Source of the DNA: Acidovorax_G lacteus
GTDB taxonomy: Bacteria; Pseudomonadota; Gammaproteobacteria; Burkholderiales; Burkholderiaceae_C
DNA: 64,000 bases
NCBI RefSeq assembly: GCF_039540375.1
Contig: NZ_BAABEX010000027.1
Location: 20,340 to 84,339 of the forward strand
Reading direction: 5' to 3'
Notes under the pieces: model-generated
The model's input: the letters and a program-made list of their open reading frames with translations, nothing else
What the model was told of the DNA's origin: nothing
Database searches by the model: none
Shown here: positions 52,657-63,447 of the stretch, in pieces
Position numbering within the stretch: the first letter of the stretch is position 1
Layout: every line of letters starts with the position of its first letter
Position numbers and translations under genes: made by a program

Positions 52657-53595
52657 TCAGCCCTTGAGGCCCAGCATGAGCTGCAGGTTCTGCACGGCCG
52701 CGCCGCTCGCGCCCTTGCCCAGGTTGTCCAGCCGCGCAATCAGCACGGCATGGCGGTGCGCTTCGTTGGCGAACACGCGCAGCTCTAGGCCGTTGGTGTC
52801 GTTGAGCGCGGTGGCGTCGAGCTTGCCGTCGTCGGTGGGCGGCAGCACACGCACCCATTGCTGTGGGGTGTTGCTGCGTGCGTAGTGGGCGGCCAGCGCG
52901 TCGTGCAGGTCGGCGGCTTTGGGCGCCCCGGGCAGCAGATCCAGGTGCAGCGGCAGTTGCACCAGCATGCCCTGGCGGAAGTTGCCGACGGCCGGTACGA
53001 AGATCGGGCGGCGCGTCATGCCCGTGTACTTCATGATCTCGGGCAGGTGCTTGTGCTGCAGCGTGAGGGCATACGCCTCGAACAGCGGCGCGGTACCGGC
53101 CTCGTAGGCTTCGATCATGGTGCGCCCACCACCCGAGTAACCGCTGACCGAGGGCAGCGCAACGGGGAAGTCGGCAGGCAGCAGCCCGGCATCCACCAGC
53201 GGACGCAGCAGCGCGATGGCGCCAGTGGCGTAGCAGCCAGGGTTGGCCACGCGCTGGGCGGTGGTCACGGCGGCGCATTGCTCGGCCGACAGTTCTGGGA
53301 AGCCGTACACCCAGCCGGTCACCGTGCGGTGCGCCGTGCTGGCGTCGATGATTTTGATGCGGCGGCCGGTTTCGGCCTCGATGCTGTCGACCATGGCCAC
53401 CGATTCGCGCGCGGCGTCGTCGTGCAGGCAGAGCACGACCAGGTCCACCTCGGCCATCAGCGCGCGCTTGGCGGCCGGGTCTTTGCGCCGCTCGGGCGCA
53501 ATGCTCACCAGCTCCACACCCGCCATGCCGGCCAGGCGTTCGCGGATCTGCAGACCCGTGGTGCCGGCTTCGCCGTCGATGAAGACTTTGGACAT
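52657..53595 (-). CDS. argC: N-acetyl-gamma-glutamyl-phosphate reductase (type 2)
   Basis: Arginine biosynthesis enzyme reducing N-acetylglutamyl phosphate with NADPH. The 312-residue protein is of the short (ArgC type 2) group: KVFIDGEAGTTGLQIRERL, catalytic Cys121 in NPGCYATG, SGYSGGGRTMIEAYE, HKHLPEIMKYTG. Start at 53595. Divergent from sucC with 174 bp between. Confidence 0.94.
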   Translation of the reverse strand: MSKVFIDGEAGTTGLQIRERLAGMAGVELVSIAPERRKDPAAKRALMAEVDLVVLCLHDDAARESVAMVDSIEAETGRRIKIIDASTAHRTVTGWVYGFPELSAEQCAAVTTAQRVANPGCYATGAIALLRPLVDAGLLPADFPVALPSVSGYSGGGRTMIEAYEAGTAPLFEAYALTLQHKHLPEIMKYTGMTRRPIFVPAVGNFRQGMLVQLPLHLDLLPGAPKAADLHDALAAHYARSNTPQQWVRVLPPTDDGKLDATALNDTNGLELRVFANEAHRHAVLIARLDNLGKGASGAAVQNLQLMLGLKG

Positions 53596-53769
53596 GGTGT
53601 GCTCCTGTGGATCCGGTGGAAAAGGGGGGCTGCGCCGCTGTGCGCCTGTAAGTTTGGCACAAGGGATGGTGCGATGCAGCATGATACAGTCGTGGGTTGC
53701 CATGTCCCAAGCCCGGGGCCAGACATTGATGGCAAACGGGACCCAACCACCCTTTCTGAGAGAGACCTC

Positions 53770-54930
<1,161 letters not shown>

Positions 54931-54948
54931 GTAGCCCGGAGAACACTC

Positions 54949-55845
54949 ATGTCGATCTACATCAACAAAGACACCAAGGTCATCACCCAGGGCATCACGG
55001 GCAAGACCGGCCAGTTCCACACGGAAAAGTGCCAGGAGTACGCGAACGGCAAGAACTGCTTTGTGGCCGGCGTGAACCCCAAGAAGGCGGGCGAGTCGAT
55101 TTTCAACATTCCGATCTACTCCACGGTCAAGGAAGCCGCACAGCAGACAGGCGCTACTGTGTCCGTGATCTATGTGCCGCCCGCCGGCGCTGCAGCCGCC
55201 ATCTGGGAAGCCGTGGAAGCGGACCTGGACCTGGCGATCTGCATCACCGAAGGCATTCCGGTGCGCGACATGCTGGAAGTGCGCAACAAGATGAAGGCCA
55301 AGGAAGCCGCTGGCGGCAAGAAGACGCTGCTGCTCGGCCCCAACTGCCCCGGCCTGATCACGCCCGACGAAATCAAGATCGGCATCATGCCGGGTCACAT
55401 CCACCGCAAGGGCCGCATCGGCGTGGTGAGCCGTTCGGGCACGCTGACGTACGAAGCCGTGGCCATGCTGACGGAAGTGGGCCTGGGCCAGTCGAGCGCC
55501 GTGGGTATCGGCGGTGACCCGATCAACGGTCTCAAGCACATCGACGTGATGAAGGCCTTCAACGACGATCCGGACACGGACGCCGTGATCATGATCGGCG
55601 AAATCGGCGGTCCTGACGAAGCCGAAGCCGCCCAGTGGTGCAAGGCCAACATGAAGAAGCCCGTGGTTGGCTTCATCGCGGGCGTCACCGCCCCTCCGGG
55701 CAAGCGCATGGGCCACGCCGGCGCCCTCATCTCGGGTGGTGCCGACACGGCCGACGCCAAGCTGGCCGTCATGGAAGAGTGCGGCTTTGTGGTCACGCGC
55801 AACCCGTCGGAACTGGGCAAGCTGCTCAAGGCCCAGCTGCGCTGA
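54949..55845 (+). CDS. sucD: Succinyl-CoA synthetase alpha subunit
   Basis: A 298-residue partner subunit with CoA-binding Rossmann domain (VITQGITGKTGQFHTE, AGVNPKKAG) and the phosphorylated histidine in GKRMGHAGALI. GPNCPGLITP and GIGGDPINGL are also conserved. About 10 residues longer than E. coli SucD (289). sucC-sucD are expected to be cotranscribed; a terminator follows directly. Confidence 0.97.
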   Translation: MSIYINKDTKVITQGITGKTGQFHTEKCQEYANGKNCFVAGVNPKKAGESIFNIPIYSTVKEAAQQTGATVSVIYVPPAGAAAAIWEAVEADLDLAICITEGIPVRDMLEVRNKMKAKEAAGGKKTLLLGPNCPGLITPDEIKIGIMPGHIHRKGRIGVVSRSGTLTYEAVAMLTEVGLGQSSAVGIGGDPINGLKHIDVMKAFNDDPDTDAVIMIGEIGGPDEAEAAQWCKANMKKPVVGFIAGVTAPPGKRMGHAGALISGGADTADAKLAVMEECGFVVTRNPSELGKLLKAQLR

Positions 55846-55869
55846 TTCGGTCCTGCGGCATCGACCTCG

Positions 55870-55900
55870 AAGGCGCTCTGGCTTCGGCCAGAGCGCCTTT
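55870..55900 (+). terminator. Rho-independent terminator after sucD
   Basis: Perfect 13-bp stem AAGGCGCTCTGGC (55870-55882) / GCCAGAGCGCCTT (55887-55899) with TTCG tetraloop, followed by T-rich sequence. Confidence 0.92.
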
Positions 55901-56074
55901 GTGCTTTCTGTGACAAAAAAGTCAGGACAGGCGTGTTCGAAGAGCCGCCGTTTGGCGCGATGGTGACAGCTTGCGGCGGCCAGAGGGGCTTGCGCAGGCG
56001 TGCGCCACGGTCCGGAGATTGGGCTTGATTATTGCTAAAACACAGCCCATAACTTCTGAGTACACAGGCACGCA

Positions 56075-58684
56075 GTGGGTGGGACACGAGTGGCGAATCA
56101 GGGCCCTTCGGGAGAGTGGAGGGAGGGGCGGCAGGGACTGTGGGCGCTGGCGTCCGGCGCAGTGCTGGCCGCAGCAGCCTTTGCGTCCGGCCTGCTGGGT
56201 TCGGCCACGCAGGCACTTGAGGACCATGCCATGTCCCATTCCGCCGTGGCACTTCCTTCTGTGGCGACGGTAGTCGATTGGGGGGCTGCCCCGGTCTTGC
56301 CAGAGGCACATGCCAAGTTGCTCCAGCGCCTGACGGAGGCGGGTGTGCGTCAGGTGCTGTATCTCGCGCCTCTGCCCACGGCTGCGACACCATCGACCCC
56401 GTTCAACGGGCCTGCGCCAGGGGGCGATGCGTCGGGTGGCAGCGCTGAGAGTCTGGTATCGCCAACCTTGGAGCAGGCGCTTCAGCGTTCCGGGGTCACT
56501 TGGCTTCGCATCGAGACATCGCGGGTCACAGCGCCGGTGTCCGGTGCGCTTCCTTTGTCCGCCCTGCAAAGGCGTACTGCGCTGCCGGACCCTGGGGCTC
56601 TCGCGCCTGCCGCGCCGCCGTTGAAGTATCCGGACGACGTCTGGCTGTCGTTGTCCGCTGGCGCTGCCCCCTGGGCTGCGCCAGCGGATGTCGATGGCCA
56701 GTTGCGCAGCGTTCCATTGCTATGGCGCCATGATTCCGTGGGCATCCCGAGTCTTGCGCTCGTGGCGGCGCTGGGGCACTGGCACCTCGGTCTGCGCGAT
56801 GTGCGGCGCGTGGCGACACCTGCCGAACTGCAACTCGGGGCGGTCAAGCTCCCGGTGGATGCGCATGGCCAGCTGCGCCCTCTGTGGGGCGAACCATCCC
56901 AACCTGTGGCGGCGCTTGCGGTGATGGATGGCGTGGTGGACCGAAGCCTACTGGAAGACCGTACGGCCATCGTGACCGCGAGTCGTACCGGGACAGGTGC
57001 TGCACTGGTCAGTCTCTCCAATGGGCGCCAAGTATCGGAAGCCGAGGCGCTGGCCCAGGTCGTATCGGCAATGCGGCATGGAGCGGTGGTCAGCGTACCC
57101 TCCTGGGGGCGATGGGTGACCGGCCTTGCATTGATGTTCGTTGCGGCAGGCTTGCTGTATTGGCCCCGGCTGCTGGGGCGATCTGCCGGGGCGGCTTGGT
57201 CGGGCTTGGGGCTGCTCACTGTGGCGGGTGTGGGAGCGCCGTGGCTCGGTTTCCAGCAGTCGGGTTGGTCGTTTCCAACAGCACTGGCGGTGCCGCTGAT
57301 GCTTTTGGGTGGCGCAGTGGGTGGCGTTGTGTTGGGTTCTGTGGACCGTCTGCTCAAGATCGCGCCCTCTCTGCGCAACAGCCATCAGGGTCAGTCGGAC
57401 GACAGCGAACGCATGCTCGGTTTGGTTCGGCAAGGCCAGGGTGACTGGAGGGGGGCCCTTCAGCATTACCAGCGTGCGCCGGTGACACCAGCATTGCTCG
57501 ACAATGTGCTGCACCTCGCTCTAGATCTGGAGCGGCAACAGCGTTGGCCCCAGGCCCGGCAGGTTTACGAGTTTCTTTTGCGGCGCGACCGGCATCACCG
57601 TGAGGGTCGCAAGCGGTACCAGGCGCTGCGTGCGCGCCTGAAGGAGGAGGCGGCAGGGCATGGACTCGCTGCATCTGGCGAAGCTGTGCCAGCAGTAGCC
57701 CCTCTGCCCACCCAGATCGGACCTTACCGCGTGGACGCCCTCCTGGGTCAGGGCGCGATGGGGGCGGTATACCGAGCCCACGACGCGCAGGTCGGTCGTC
57801 CTATCGCGCTCAAGACCCTGGCGCTGTCTCGTGAGTTTGAAGGTGTCTCGCTCGAAGAAGCCCGGGCGCGATTCTTCCGTGAGGCCAAGGCGGCGGGGCG
57901 ATTGCTGCATCCGGGTATCGTTACGGTGTTCGGTGCAGGCGAGGAACAGGGCGTGGCTTACATCGCGATGGAGTATCTGCCCGGGAGCGATCTGGCTGCC
58001 AGGGCAGTGCCTGGGCACCTGTTGCCGACCGATCGGGTGATTGCACTGGGCGTAGAAGTCGCGCTCGCACTCGACTACGCCCATGAGCACCAGGTGGTGC
58101 ATCGCGATATCAAGCCAGCCAATCTGCGCTGGAATCCTGAAACTGGGCAGGTCAAGGTCGTGGACTTCGGCGTGGCTCGGCTCACCGATGCACTTCGAAC
58201 CCGCACGGGGCTGGTCCTGGGAACGCCCAGCTTCATGTCGCCCGAGCAGGTTCAGGGCGTGCGCATCGACGGCCGCTCAGACCTTTACGCTTTGGGAGTC
58301 ACGCTTTTTCAGTTGCTCACCGGACGTTTGCCGCTGCAGGGCAACAGCTTGCCGCAACTGTTGCAGGCCATCGTGGAACAGCCAGCGCCGGATCTTCGCG
58401 ACATCCGCCCCGAACTTCCCGAGGCATTGGCCCAGGTGCTAAGCCAAGCGCTGGCCAAATCACCCGAATCTCGGTTTCAGACAGGGCGGGCGATGGCGGA
58501 GGCATTGAAGGCGGTGATCGGCTCTGTTCAGCCGATATCCGGAGACAGCAACGGGGCTGCGGTCGACTATGATCAGCACGGTTCGCCCGGCAGCGACGGC
58601 TCCGCCGATTTCCAGGAAACCGTGATGGAGTCGCGCTCCGCAGACCGCGGCACCCTCCACACTTCCTTGACCGGCGCTCCATGA
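56075..58684 (+). CDS. Membrane Ser/Thr protein kinase with CHASE2-like sensor and TPR-like region
   Basis: An 869-residue Hanks-type kinase. An N-terminal membrane segment and a degenerate CHASE2-like extracytoplasmic region occupy about 20-345; three hydrophobic helices follow (350-425), then a TPR-like stretch at about 440-540. The kinase domain is at 548-830: GQGAMG (558-563), Lys580 in IALKTL, HRDIKPAN from His676, and DFG at 697-699. GTPSFMSPEQ marks the activation loop end. The C-terminal tail contains QETVMES (Thr849), a possible phosphosite for the FHA protein encoded nearby. Start codon is a GTG at 56075, or one at 56090. Overlaps the phosphatase gene by four bases. Confidence 0.9.
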   Translation: MGGTRVANQGPSGEWREGRQGLWALASGAVLAAAAFASGLLGSATQALEDHAMSHSAVALPSVATVVDWGAAPVLPEAHAKLLQRLTEAGVRQVLYLAPLPTAATPSTPFNGPAPGGDASGGSAESLVSPTLEQALQRSGVTWLRIETSRVTAPVSGALPLSALQRRTALPDPGALAPAAPPLKYPDDVWLSLSAGAAPWAAPADVDGQLRSVPLLWRHDSVGIPSLALVAALGHWHLGLRDVRRVATPAELQLGAVKLPVDAHGQLRPLWGEPSQPVAALAVMDGVVDRSLLEDRTAIVTASRTGTGAALVSLSNGRQVSEAEALAQVVSAMRHGAVVSVPSWGRWVTGLALMFVAAGLLYWPRLLGRSAGAAWSGLGLLTVAGVGAPWLGFQQSGWSFPTALAVPLMLLGGAVGGVVLGSVDRLLKIAPSLRNSHQGQSDDSERMLGLVRQGQGDWRGALQHYQRAPVTPALLDNVLHLALDLERQQRWPQARQVYEFLLRRDRHHREGRKRYQALRARLKEEAAGHGLAASGEAVPAVAPLPTQIGPYRVDALLGQGAMGAVYRAHDAQVGRPIALKTLALSREFEGVSLEEARARFFREAKAAGRLLHPGIVTVFGAGEEQGVAYIAMEYLPGSDLAARAVPGHLLPTDRVIALGVEVALALDYAHEHQVVHRDIKPANLRWNPETGQVKVVDFGVARLTDALRTRTGLVLGTPSFMSPEQVQGVRIDGRSDLYALGVTLFQLLTGRLPLQGNSLPQLLQAIVEQPAPDLRDIRPELPEALAQVLSQALAKSPESRFQTGRAMAEALKAVIGSVQPISGDSNGAAVDYDQHGSPGSDGSADFQETVMESRSADRGTLHTSLTGAP

Positions 58685-59493
58685 CGCAAGCCGCAGCCTC
58701 CATGACTTACGAGTTCTTCGCCCAAACCGATCGCGGCCGCGTGCGCAGCAACAACGAGGATGCGGTGGCCGTGGACCGAGACGCGCAGCTTGCCATACTG
58801 GCCGATGGCATGGGTGGCTACAACGCCGGCGAGGTGGCCAGTGGCATGGCAACAACCTTCATTCGGACGGAAATGGTGCGTTGGCTCAACGAGTCTCGTA
58901 CGGAGCCAACGGCTACAGAGCTCCGACAGGCTCTGGAGAATTGCGTGGACAATGCCAATCATGCGATCCTCGGGGCCGCATTGTCCAATCCCCAGTACTC
59001 TGGCATGGGCACCACCTTGGTCGTGGGTGCCTTTCTGGGTTCACGGTTGATCCTTGGACACATCGGGGACTCGCGCTGCTACCGTTTGCGCGAGGGAGTA
59101 CTGCAGCAGATCACGCGCGACCACTCCTGGCTGCAGGAGCAGATTGATGCGGGCCTACTGACCCCTGAGGAAGCTGCCGTGTCTGCCAACCGCAATCTGG
59201 TGACGCGCGCGCTCGGTGTCGAGCCCGAGGTGCAGCTCGAAGTCAACGAGTTCGAGGTTCTGCCGCAAGACCTCTTTCTCATGTGCTCTGATGGCTTGAC
59301 CGATATGGTGGCCGACGATGACATCGCCGATATGGTGCGACGGGCCGCGCCCCTCGAAGAAACAGCGGCGCACCTGATAGACGCTGCCAACGCATACGGC
59401 GGTCGCGACAATGTCAGCGTGCTGCTGGTGCAGGCCAGCGGTATGCCCGGCAAGCGGCGCGGATTGATGTCACGCCTCTTGGGCCAAGCCTGA
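58681..59493 (+). CDS. PP2C-family Ser/Thr protein phosphatase
   Basis: A 270-residue PPM phosphatase that should reverse the neighbouring kinase. All core motifs are present: RGRVRSNNEDA, ILADGMGGYNAGEVAS (metal Asp-Gly), GMGTTLVVG, GHIGDSRCYRLR, ITRDHSW, CSDGLTDMV and GGRDNVSVLLV. ATGA overlap with the kinase implies coupled expression. The start at 58681 carries an N-terminal MTQAAAS; an internal ATG at 58702 fits the usual PP2C start as well. Confidence 0.94.
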   Translation: MTQAAASMTYEFFAQTDRGRVRSNNEDAVAVDRDAQLAILADGMGGYNAGEVASGMATTFIRTEMVRWLNESRTEPTATELRQALENCVDNANHAILGAALSNPQYSGMGTTLVVGAFLGSRLILGHIGDSRCYRLREGVLQQITRDHSWLQEQIDAGLLTPEEAAVSANRNLVTRALGVEPEVQLEVNEFEVLPQDLFLMCSDGLTDMVADDDIADMVRRAAPLEETAAHLIDAANAYGGRDNVSVLLVQASGMPGKRRGLMSRLLGQA

Positions 59494-59535
59494 GGCCAAC
59501 CGATACACCCAAAAACACCAATGCAGGAGTAGACC

Positions 59536-60192
59536 ATGCCGAAAATGATTGTTTCCATCGACGGCGTCGTCATCAAGGAAGTGGCGCTGACCAAAGAGCG
59601 TACGACACTGGGTCGACGCCCATACAACGACGTGGTGATCGATAACCTGGCTGTCAGCGGCGAACATGCAGTGCTGCACATGCAGGGCGATGCAGTGGAG
59701 ATCGAAGATCTGGGAAGCACCAACGGCACATATGTGAACGCCCGATCTATCAAGCGGCAGGGCTTGCGCAATGGCGACATGATCGAAGTGGGCAAGTACA
59801 AGATCCGATTCCTGCAAGACCAGGATGCGGAGAACTTTGAAAAGACGATGGTCTTCAAACCGGGCATGGTGCCGCCTGCGGTGGCTGCAGGAGTGAGCAA
59901 CTCCCGTCCTGCCCCTCTGGGAGCCGCCCCCGTTCAGGCGGTTATTCGGGTGCTTTCTGGGGCTGCGGCTGGGCGGGAGGTCTCTCTTCAGAAGGTGGTC
60001 ACCACAATTGGCAAGCCAGGGGTCGCTGTAGCCTCCATCACCCGCAGGCACCAGGGTTTTGTGCTGGCGCACGTGGAAGGGCCCGAGATGCCATCGTTGA
60101 ACGGGGCGCCGATTGGCGCCTCTCCCGTGCCGCTGAAGACCGGCGACCGCCTGGAGCTGGCGGGCACAGCCATGCAGTTCGAACAGCTCTGA
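59536..60192 (+). CDS. FHA-domain protein (one complete and one degenerate FHA domain)
   Basis: A 218-residue phosphothreonine reader. The first FHA (residues 1-95) has the binding residues in TLGRRPYNDVVI (Arg27), VSGEHA (Ser41, His44) and GSTNGTYVN. A short linker contains FEKTMVF (Thr104), which resembles a kinase-phosphorylated motif. The second FHA-like block (about 135-218) has TIGKPGVAVASITRRHQGF and lacks several binding residues. It probably links the kinase to downstream partners. 42 bp after the phosphatase, with aggag before the ATG. Confidence 0.92.
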   Translation: MPKMIVSIDGVVIKEVALTKERTTLGRRPYNDVVIDNLAVSGEHAVLHMQGDAVEIEDLGSTNGTYVNARSIKRQGLRNGDMIEVGKYKIRFLQDQDAENFEKTMVFKPGMVPPAVAAGVSNSRPAPLGAAPVQAVIRVLSGAAAGREVSLQKVVTTIGKPGVAVASITRRHQGFVLAHVEGPEMPSLNGAPIGASPVPLKTGDRLELAGTAMQFEQL

Positions 60193-60199
60193 GCTGGAA

Positions 60200-62500
60200 A
60201 TGAAACGCCCGGACGTCTTCCGGGTCGATCGGGGTCCGCTGCGCACGGGCGGTATGGCGATGTGGCGGTTGTTGCGCCTGCGCGCTACCCGAATGCTTGC
60301 AGGCCTCGCGATCGTGGCCCTTGGGGTATTGGACACGTTGGGGGTGTTGCCGCAGCCTGCTCTGGAGCAGCTGGACTTGTGGTGGTACGACGTGCGTTGG
60401 TCCCTGCAGGCCCCCAAGAGCCTGGACCCGCGGATCGTCATCGTTGACATTGATGAGTCCAGTCTGAACCAGATTGGGCATTGGCCATGGGGGCGAGACC
60501 GTTTGGCGGCGCTGGTAGAGGAGCTCGTTGATCGCCAGGGTGCTGCACTGGTCGGCTTCGACGTGCTATTTGCGGAGCCTGACGGTAGCTCGGGTCTGCG
60601 CCATCTGGAAAAGCTCGCCTCCGGGCCGCTGCGGGACAGTGCAGCTTTTTTGGCTGAATGGCGTACGCTGGCGCCCACGCTCGATTTCGATGCACGGTTT
60701 GCGCGCTCGATCGCGTCGCGACCAGTGGTGTTGGGGTACTACTTCACAAGCGACCGAGAGGGATACGCCCGTGGCACCTTGCCCACACCGGTCATGACGT
60801 CCCGTGAGTTGCGCGGGCCGCCTTTGGCCAGTACGCACTGGAACGGGTTTGGCGCCAATCTCCCAGAGCTGATGGCTGCCGCTGGCCGGGCAGGCTTCTT
60901 CAATGCGATCAGCGACCGCGACGGCGTTGTTCGAGCCACACCAGTTCTAGCGGAGTTCGGCGGCCATTACTACGAGTCTCTCGCCTTGGCCATGTTCAGG
61001 CAATTGCTGGAGCAACCGGCCGTGCAGCCCTTGTATGCACAGCACCATCCCGCTGGGTCTTTCGATGTTCTTCGGGCTGTGGCACTGGTCAGTGGTGAGC
61101 GGCGCTTTGAGATTCCGGTCGATACGCGGTTGGCGGTGCAGATTCCGTTTCGGGGCGCTGGTGGGCCCCAGGGCGGTTCATTCCGATACATATCGGCGGC
61201 CACCATCCTAGATGGGAAGCTATCGCCAGGCAGTTTGGCAGGGACTGTCGTGCTGGTGGGCTCAACAGCACCAGGGCTGCAGGATCTGAGAGTGACGCCG
61301 GCGGGCAGGGTCTATCCGGGGGTCGAGGTCCATGCGAACCTGTTGTCGGGTTGGCTAGACGGTATGACCGTCGTGCAGCCTGACTATGCCCAGGGAGTTG
61401 ACCTGGTGCAGCAGCTCCTGGTGGCGGGTGCGCTGGCTATCGCCTTGCCCTGGATGGCACCTTTGGCCGCGGGTATAGCCACAGTGTGCGTGGTCGCTGG
61501 GCTTGCCGGGGCAAACTTCCTTTTGTTTGTACACCAGGGTCTCGCCCTCCCCGCAGCCGCCTGTGTCGCAGTGTGCCTGATGCTGTTCCTGCTCAACAGC
61601 GCCTGGGGGTACTGGGTGGAGCGCCGCGCCAAGCGGGGGCTGGCCGAACGATTCCGAAGTTATGTCCCGCCTGAATTGGTGGATCAGATGATGCTCGAGC
61701 CTGAGCGTTACTCCATGCAGGCGCGTCAAGCTGAGTTGACGGTGATGTTCTGCGACATGAGAGGCTTTACGGCGCTTTCCGAGCGAATGGACCCCTTGGC
61801 TTTACAACAACTGTTGAATCGGGTGTTCACGCGTCTGAGCCACGCGATCAGTCGCCAGAGTGGCACGATCGACAAGTACATGGGCGATTGCGTGATGGCC
61901 TTCTGGGGGGCTCCGGTGAGCATGCCCGACCACGCGGAGCGCGCACTGGCCGCCGCTTTGGACATGGTGGCGGCCGTTGAGCACATCAACCGCGAGCATG
62001 AAGCACAGGGCTTGCCAGTCATCGGGGTGGGAATCGGGCTGCATACCGGACCTATGTGTGTAGGCGATATGGGCTCGGACGTCCGTCTCAGCTACACCGT
62101 CATCGGAGATGCGGTGAACCTGGGCTCGCGTCTAGAGGGCCTTTGCAAGCTGTATGGGGTGTCAATCGTTGCGAGCGATGCGACGCGGAGTCTCTGCCAA
62201 GCCGAGCTCTGGATGGAATTGGACCGAGTGCAGGTCAAGGGCAAGCAAGATCCCGTGCAGATTTTCACACCCGCGCGTCCATTCATGGCCCAGAATGATG
62301 ACGCTCCCAGGGTGTGGCGCGATTTGCTTGTGGCCTACCGCCATCAGGAGTGGGCGCAATGCGATGTGCTGATGGCCGACCTGAAGGGTGTGACTGCCTT
62401 TGGCGGGTTGCTGGAGCTGTATGCGCAACGTATCCAAGCGCTGCGCGATCAGACGCTGGATGTGGATTGGGACGGCGTCACCCGTCTGGACTTCAAGTGA
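60200..62500 (+). CDS. CHASE2-domain class III adenylate/guanylate cyclase
   Basis: A 766-residue membrane cyclase. N-terminal helix (about 28-48), periplasmic CHASE2 sensor to about 375 (RIVIVDIDESSLNQIGHWPWGRDRLAALV, FDVLFAEPD), three transmembrane helices (about 395-470) and a class III catalytic domain from about 510: LTVMFCDMRGFTALSERMD and KYMGDCVMAFWGAP give the two metal aspartates, and VGIGLHTGPMCVGDMGSD and YTVIGDAVNLGSRLEGL follow. Substrate choice between ATP and GTP is not settled by eye. Only seven bases from the FHA stop. Confidence 0.91.
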   Translation: MKRPDVFRVDRGPLRTGGMAMWRLLRLRATRMLAGLAIVALGVLDTLGVLPQPALEQLDLWWYDVRWSLQAPKSLDPRIVIVDIDESSLNQIGHWPWGRDRLAALVEELVDRQGAALVGFDVLFAEPDGSSGLRHLEKLASGPLRDSAAFLAEWRTLAPTLDFDARFARSIASRPVVLGYYFTSDREGYARGTLPTPVMTSRELRGPPLASTHWNGFGANLPELMAAAGRAGFFNAISDRDGVVRATPVLAEFGGHYYESLALAMFRQLLEQPAVQPLYAQHHPAGSFDVLRAVALVSGERRFEIPVDTRLAVQIPFRGAGGPQGGSFRYISAATILDGKLSPGSLAGTVVLVGSTAPGLQDLRVTPAGRVYPGVEVHANLLSGWLDGMTVVQPDYAQGVDLVQQLLVAGALAIALPWMAPLAAGIATVCVVAGLAGANFLLFVHQGLALPAAACVAVCLMLFLLNSAWGYWVERRAKRGLAERFRSYVPPELVDQMMLEPERYSMQARQAELTVMFCDMRGFTALSERMDPLALQQLLNRVFTRLSHAISRQSGTIDKYMGDCVMAFWGAPVSMPDHAERALAAALDMVAAVEHINREHEAQGLPVIGVGIGLHTGPMCVGDMGSDVRLSYTVIGDAVNLGSRLEGLCKLYGVSIVASDATRSLCQAELWMELDRVQVKGKQDPVQIFTPARPFMAQNDDAPRVWRDLLVAYRHQEWAQCDVLMADLKGVTAFGGLLELYAQRIQALRDQTLDVDWDGVTRLDFK

Positions 62501-62509
62501 GAGCTGCTT

Positions 62510-63301
62510 ATGAAGATCCGTGTGCTGGGGTGTTCTGGCGCCATTGCGCGGGACTGTCGAACAACGTCGTTCCTCGTAGACGACTCCATACTGATTGACG
62601 CCGGTACTGGAGTCGGCGACCTGTCGCTGGATGAGATGGCGTGCGTGCGGCATGTCTTTCTCACGCATTCTCATCTCGACCATGTGGCCGCTTTGCCGCT
62701 GATGCTAGATGCCATCGGTGCCCGCCTGCGTGCGCCATTGCAGGTGCACGGGTTATCGGCGACGTTGGAGGCTCTGAAGGCACATGTTTTCAACAACGTG
62801 ATTTGGCCAGACTTCGCCCGGATTCCTTCCCCGGACCGGCCATTTTTGCAGTACTGCCCTCTGGATACCGGGGCTTGCATGAGCGTGGATGGTCTCGAGA
62901 TCGAGGTATTGCCTGCCAAGCACACAGTGCCGGCAGTGGGCTATGCCCTGCGCGGTGAGCGGGGTTGGTGGGTCTTCAGTGGAGACACCGGGCGAAACCC
63001 CGCACTCTGGGCGCGACTGCAGCGGATGGACGTCGCTGTGTTGGTAATCGAAACGGCCTTTAGCGGCAATGAGGCCTTGCTGGCGGAGCGAAGCGGGCAT
63101 CTGTCGTCCCCCGCGCTGGCGCAGGAGTTGGCCGGTAGGCCTAGTGATCCGGACTACCCGATCTTCATCTCCCACACGAAGCCCTCTGAAGCGGATCCCA
63201 TCGTTCAGGAAATTCGGCACATCACCGCTGGTCAGCGTCAGCAAGGCGGTCGTGCGGTGGACATCCAGATGCTGGCAGCTGGTCAGGTCATGTACGTCTG
63301 A
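62510..63301 (+). CDS. Metallo-beta-lactamase-fold protein, class II cyclic-nucleotide phosphodiesterase-like
   Basis: A 263-residue MBL-fold hydrolase. The first metal motif is THSHLDH (His53, His55, Asp57, His58), the H-x-H-L-D-H seen in class II cAMP phosphodiesterases; VFSGDTG provides the bridging Asp, and PIFISHTKP the last His. Being nine bases after a nucleotide cyclase strongly suggests it degrades the same cyclic nucleotide; tRNase Z-like or other MBL activities are alternatives. No signal peptide, so it is cytoplasmic. Confidence 0.82.
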   Translation: MKIRVLGCSGAIARDCRTTSFLVDDSILIDAGTGVGDLSLDEMACVRHVFLTHSHLDHVAALPLMLDAIGARLRAPLQVHGLSATLEALKAHVFNNVIWPDFARIPSPDRPFLQYCPLDTGACMSVDGLEIEVLPAKHTVPAVGYALRGERGWWVFSGDTGRNPALWARLQRMDVAVLVIETAFSGNEALLAERSGHLSSPALAQELAGRPSDPDYPIFISHTKPSEADPIVQEIRHITAGQRQQGGRAVDIQMLAAGQVMYV

Positions 63302-63378
63302 GACGGACAATTTTGTCGATCAGATCTCGGGCGGGTGCCACAAATTGACGAGCACGCCCCGGCTGCAGACCTTGCTCC

Positions 63379-63394
63379 CTAGAGGAGCCTCTAG
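63379..63394. promoter_or_regulatory. Inverted repeat touching the -24 box of pilA
   Basis: CTAGAGG-AG-CCTCTAG, perfect 7-bp arms, ending inside the sigma-54 -24 element. Confidence 0.5.
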
Positions 63395-63408
63395 GCATGC
63401 GATTTGCA
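63393..63408 (+). promoter_or_regulatory. Sigma-54 (-24/-12) promoter of pilA
   Basis: AGGCATG-CGAT-TTGCA has the correct GG and GC positions and spacing for RpoN promoters. It lies 40 bp before the pilin start codon. Type IV pilin genes are commonly RpoN/PilSR controlled. Confidence 0.75.
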
Positions 63409-63447
63409 CTGACTTGAGCGCATTCGCAGCTATCCTAGGAGGTATTC

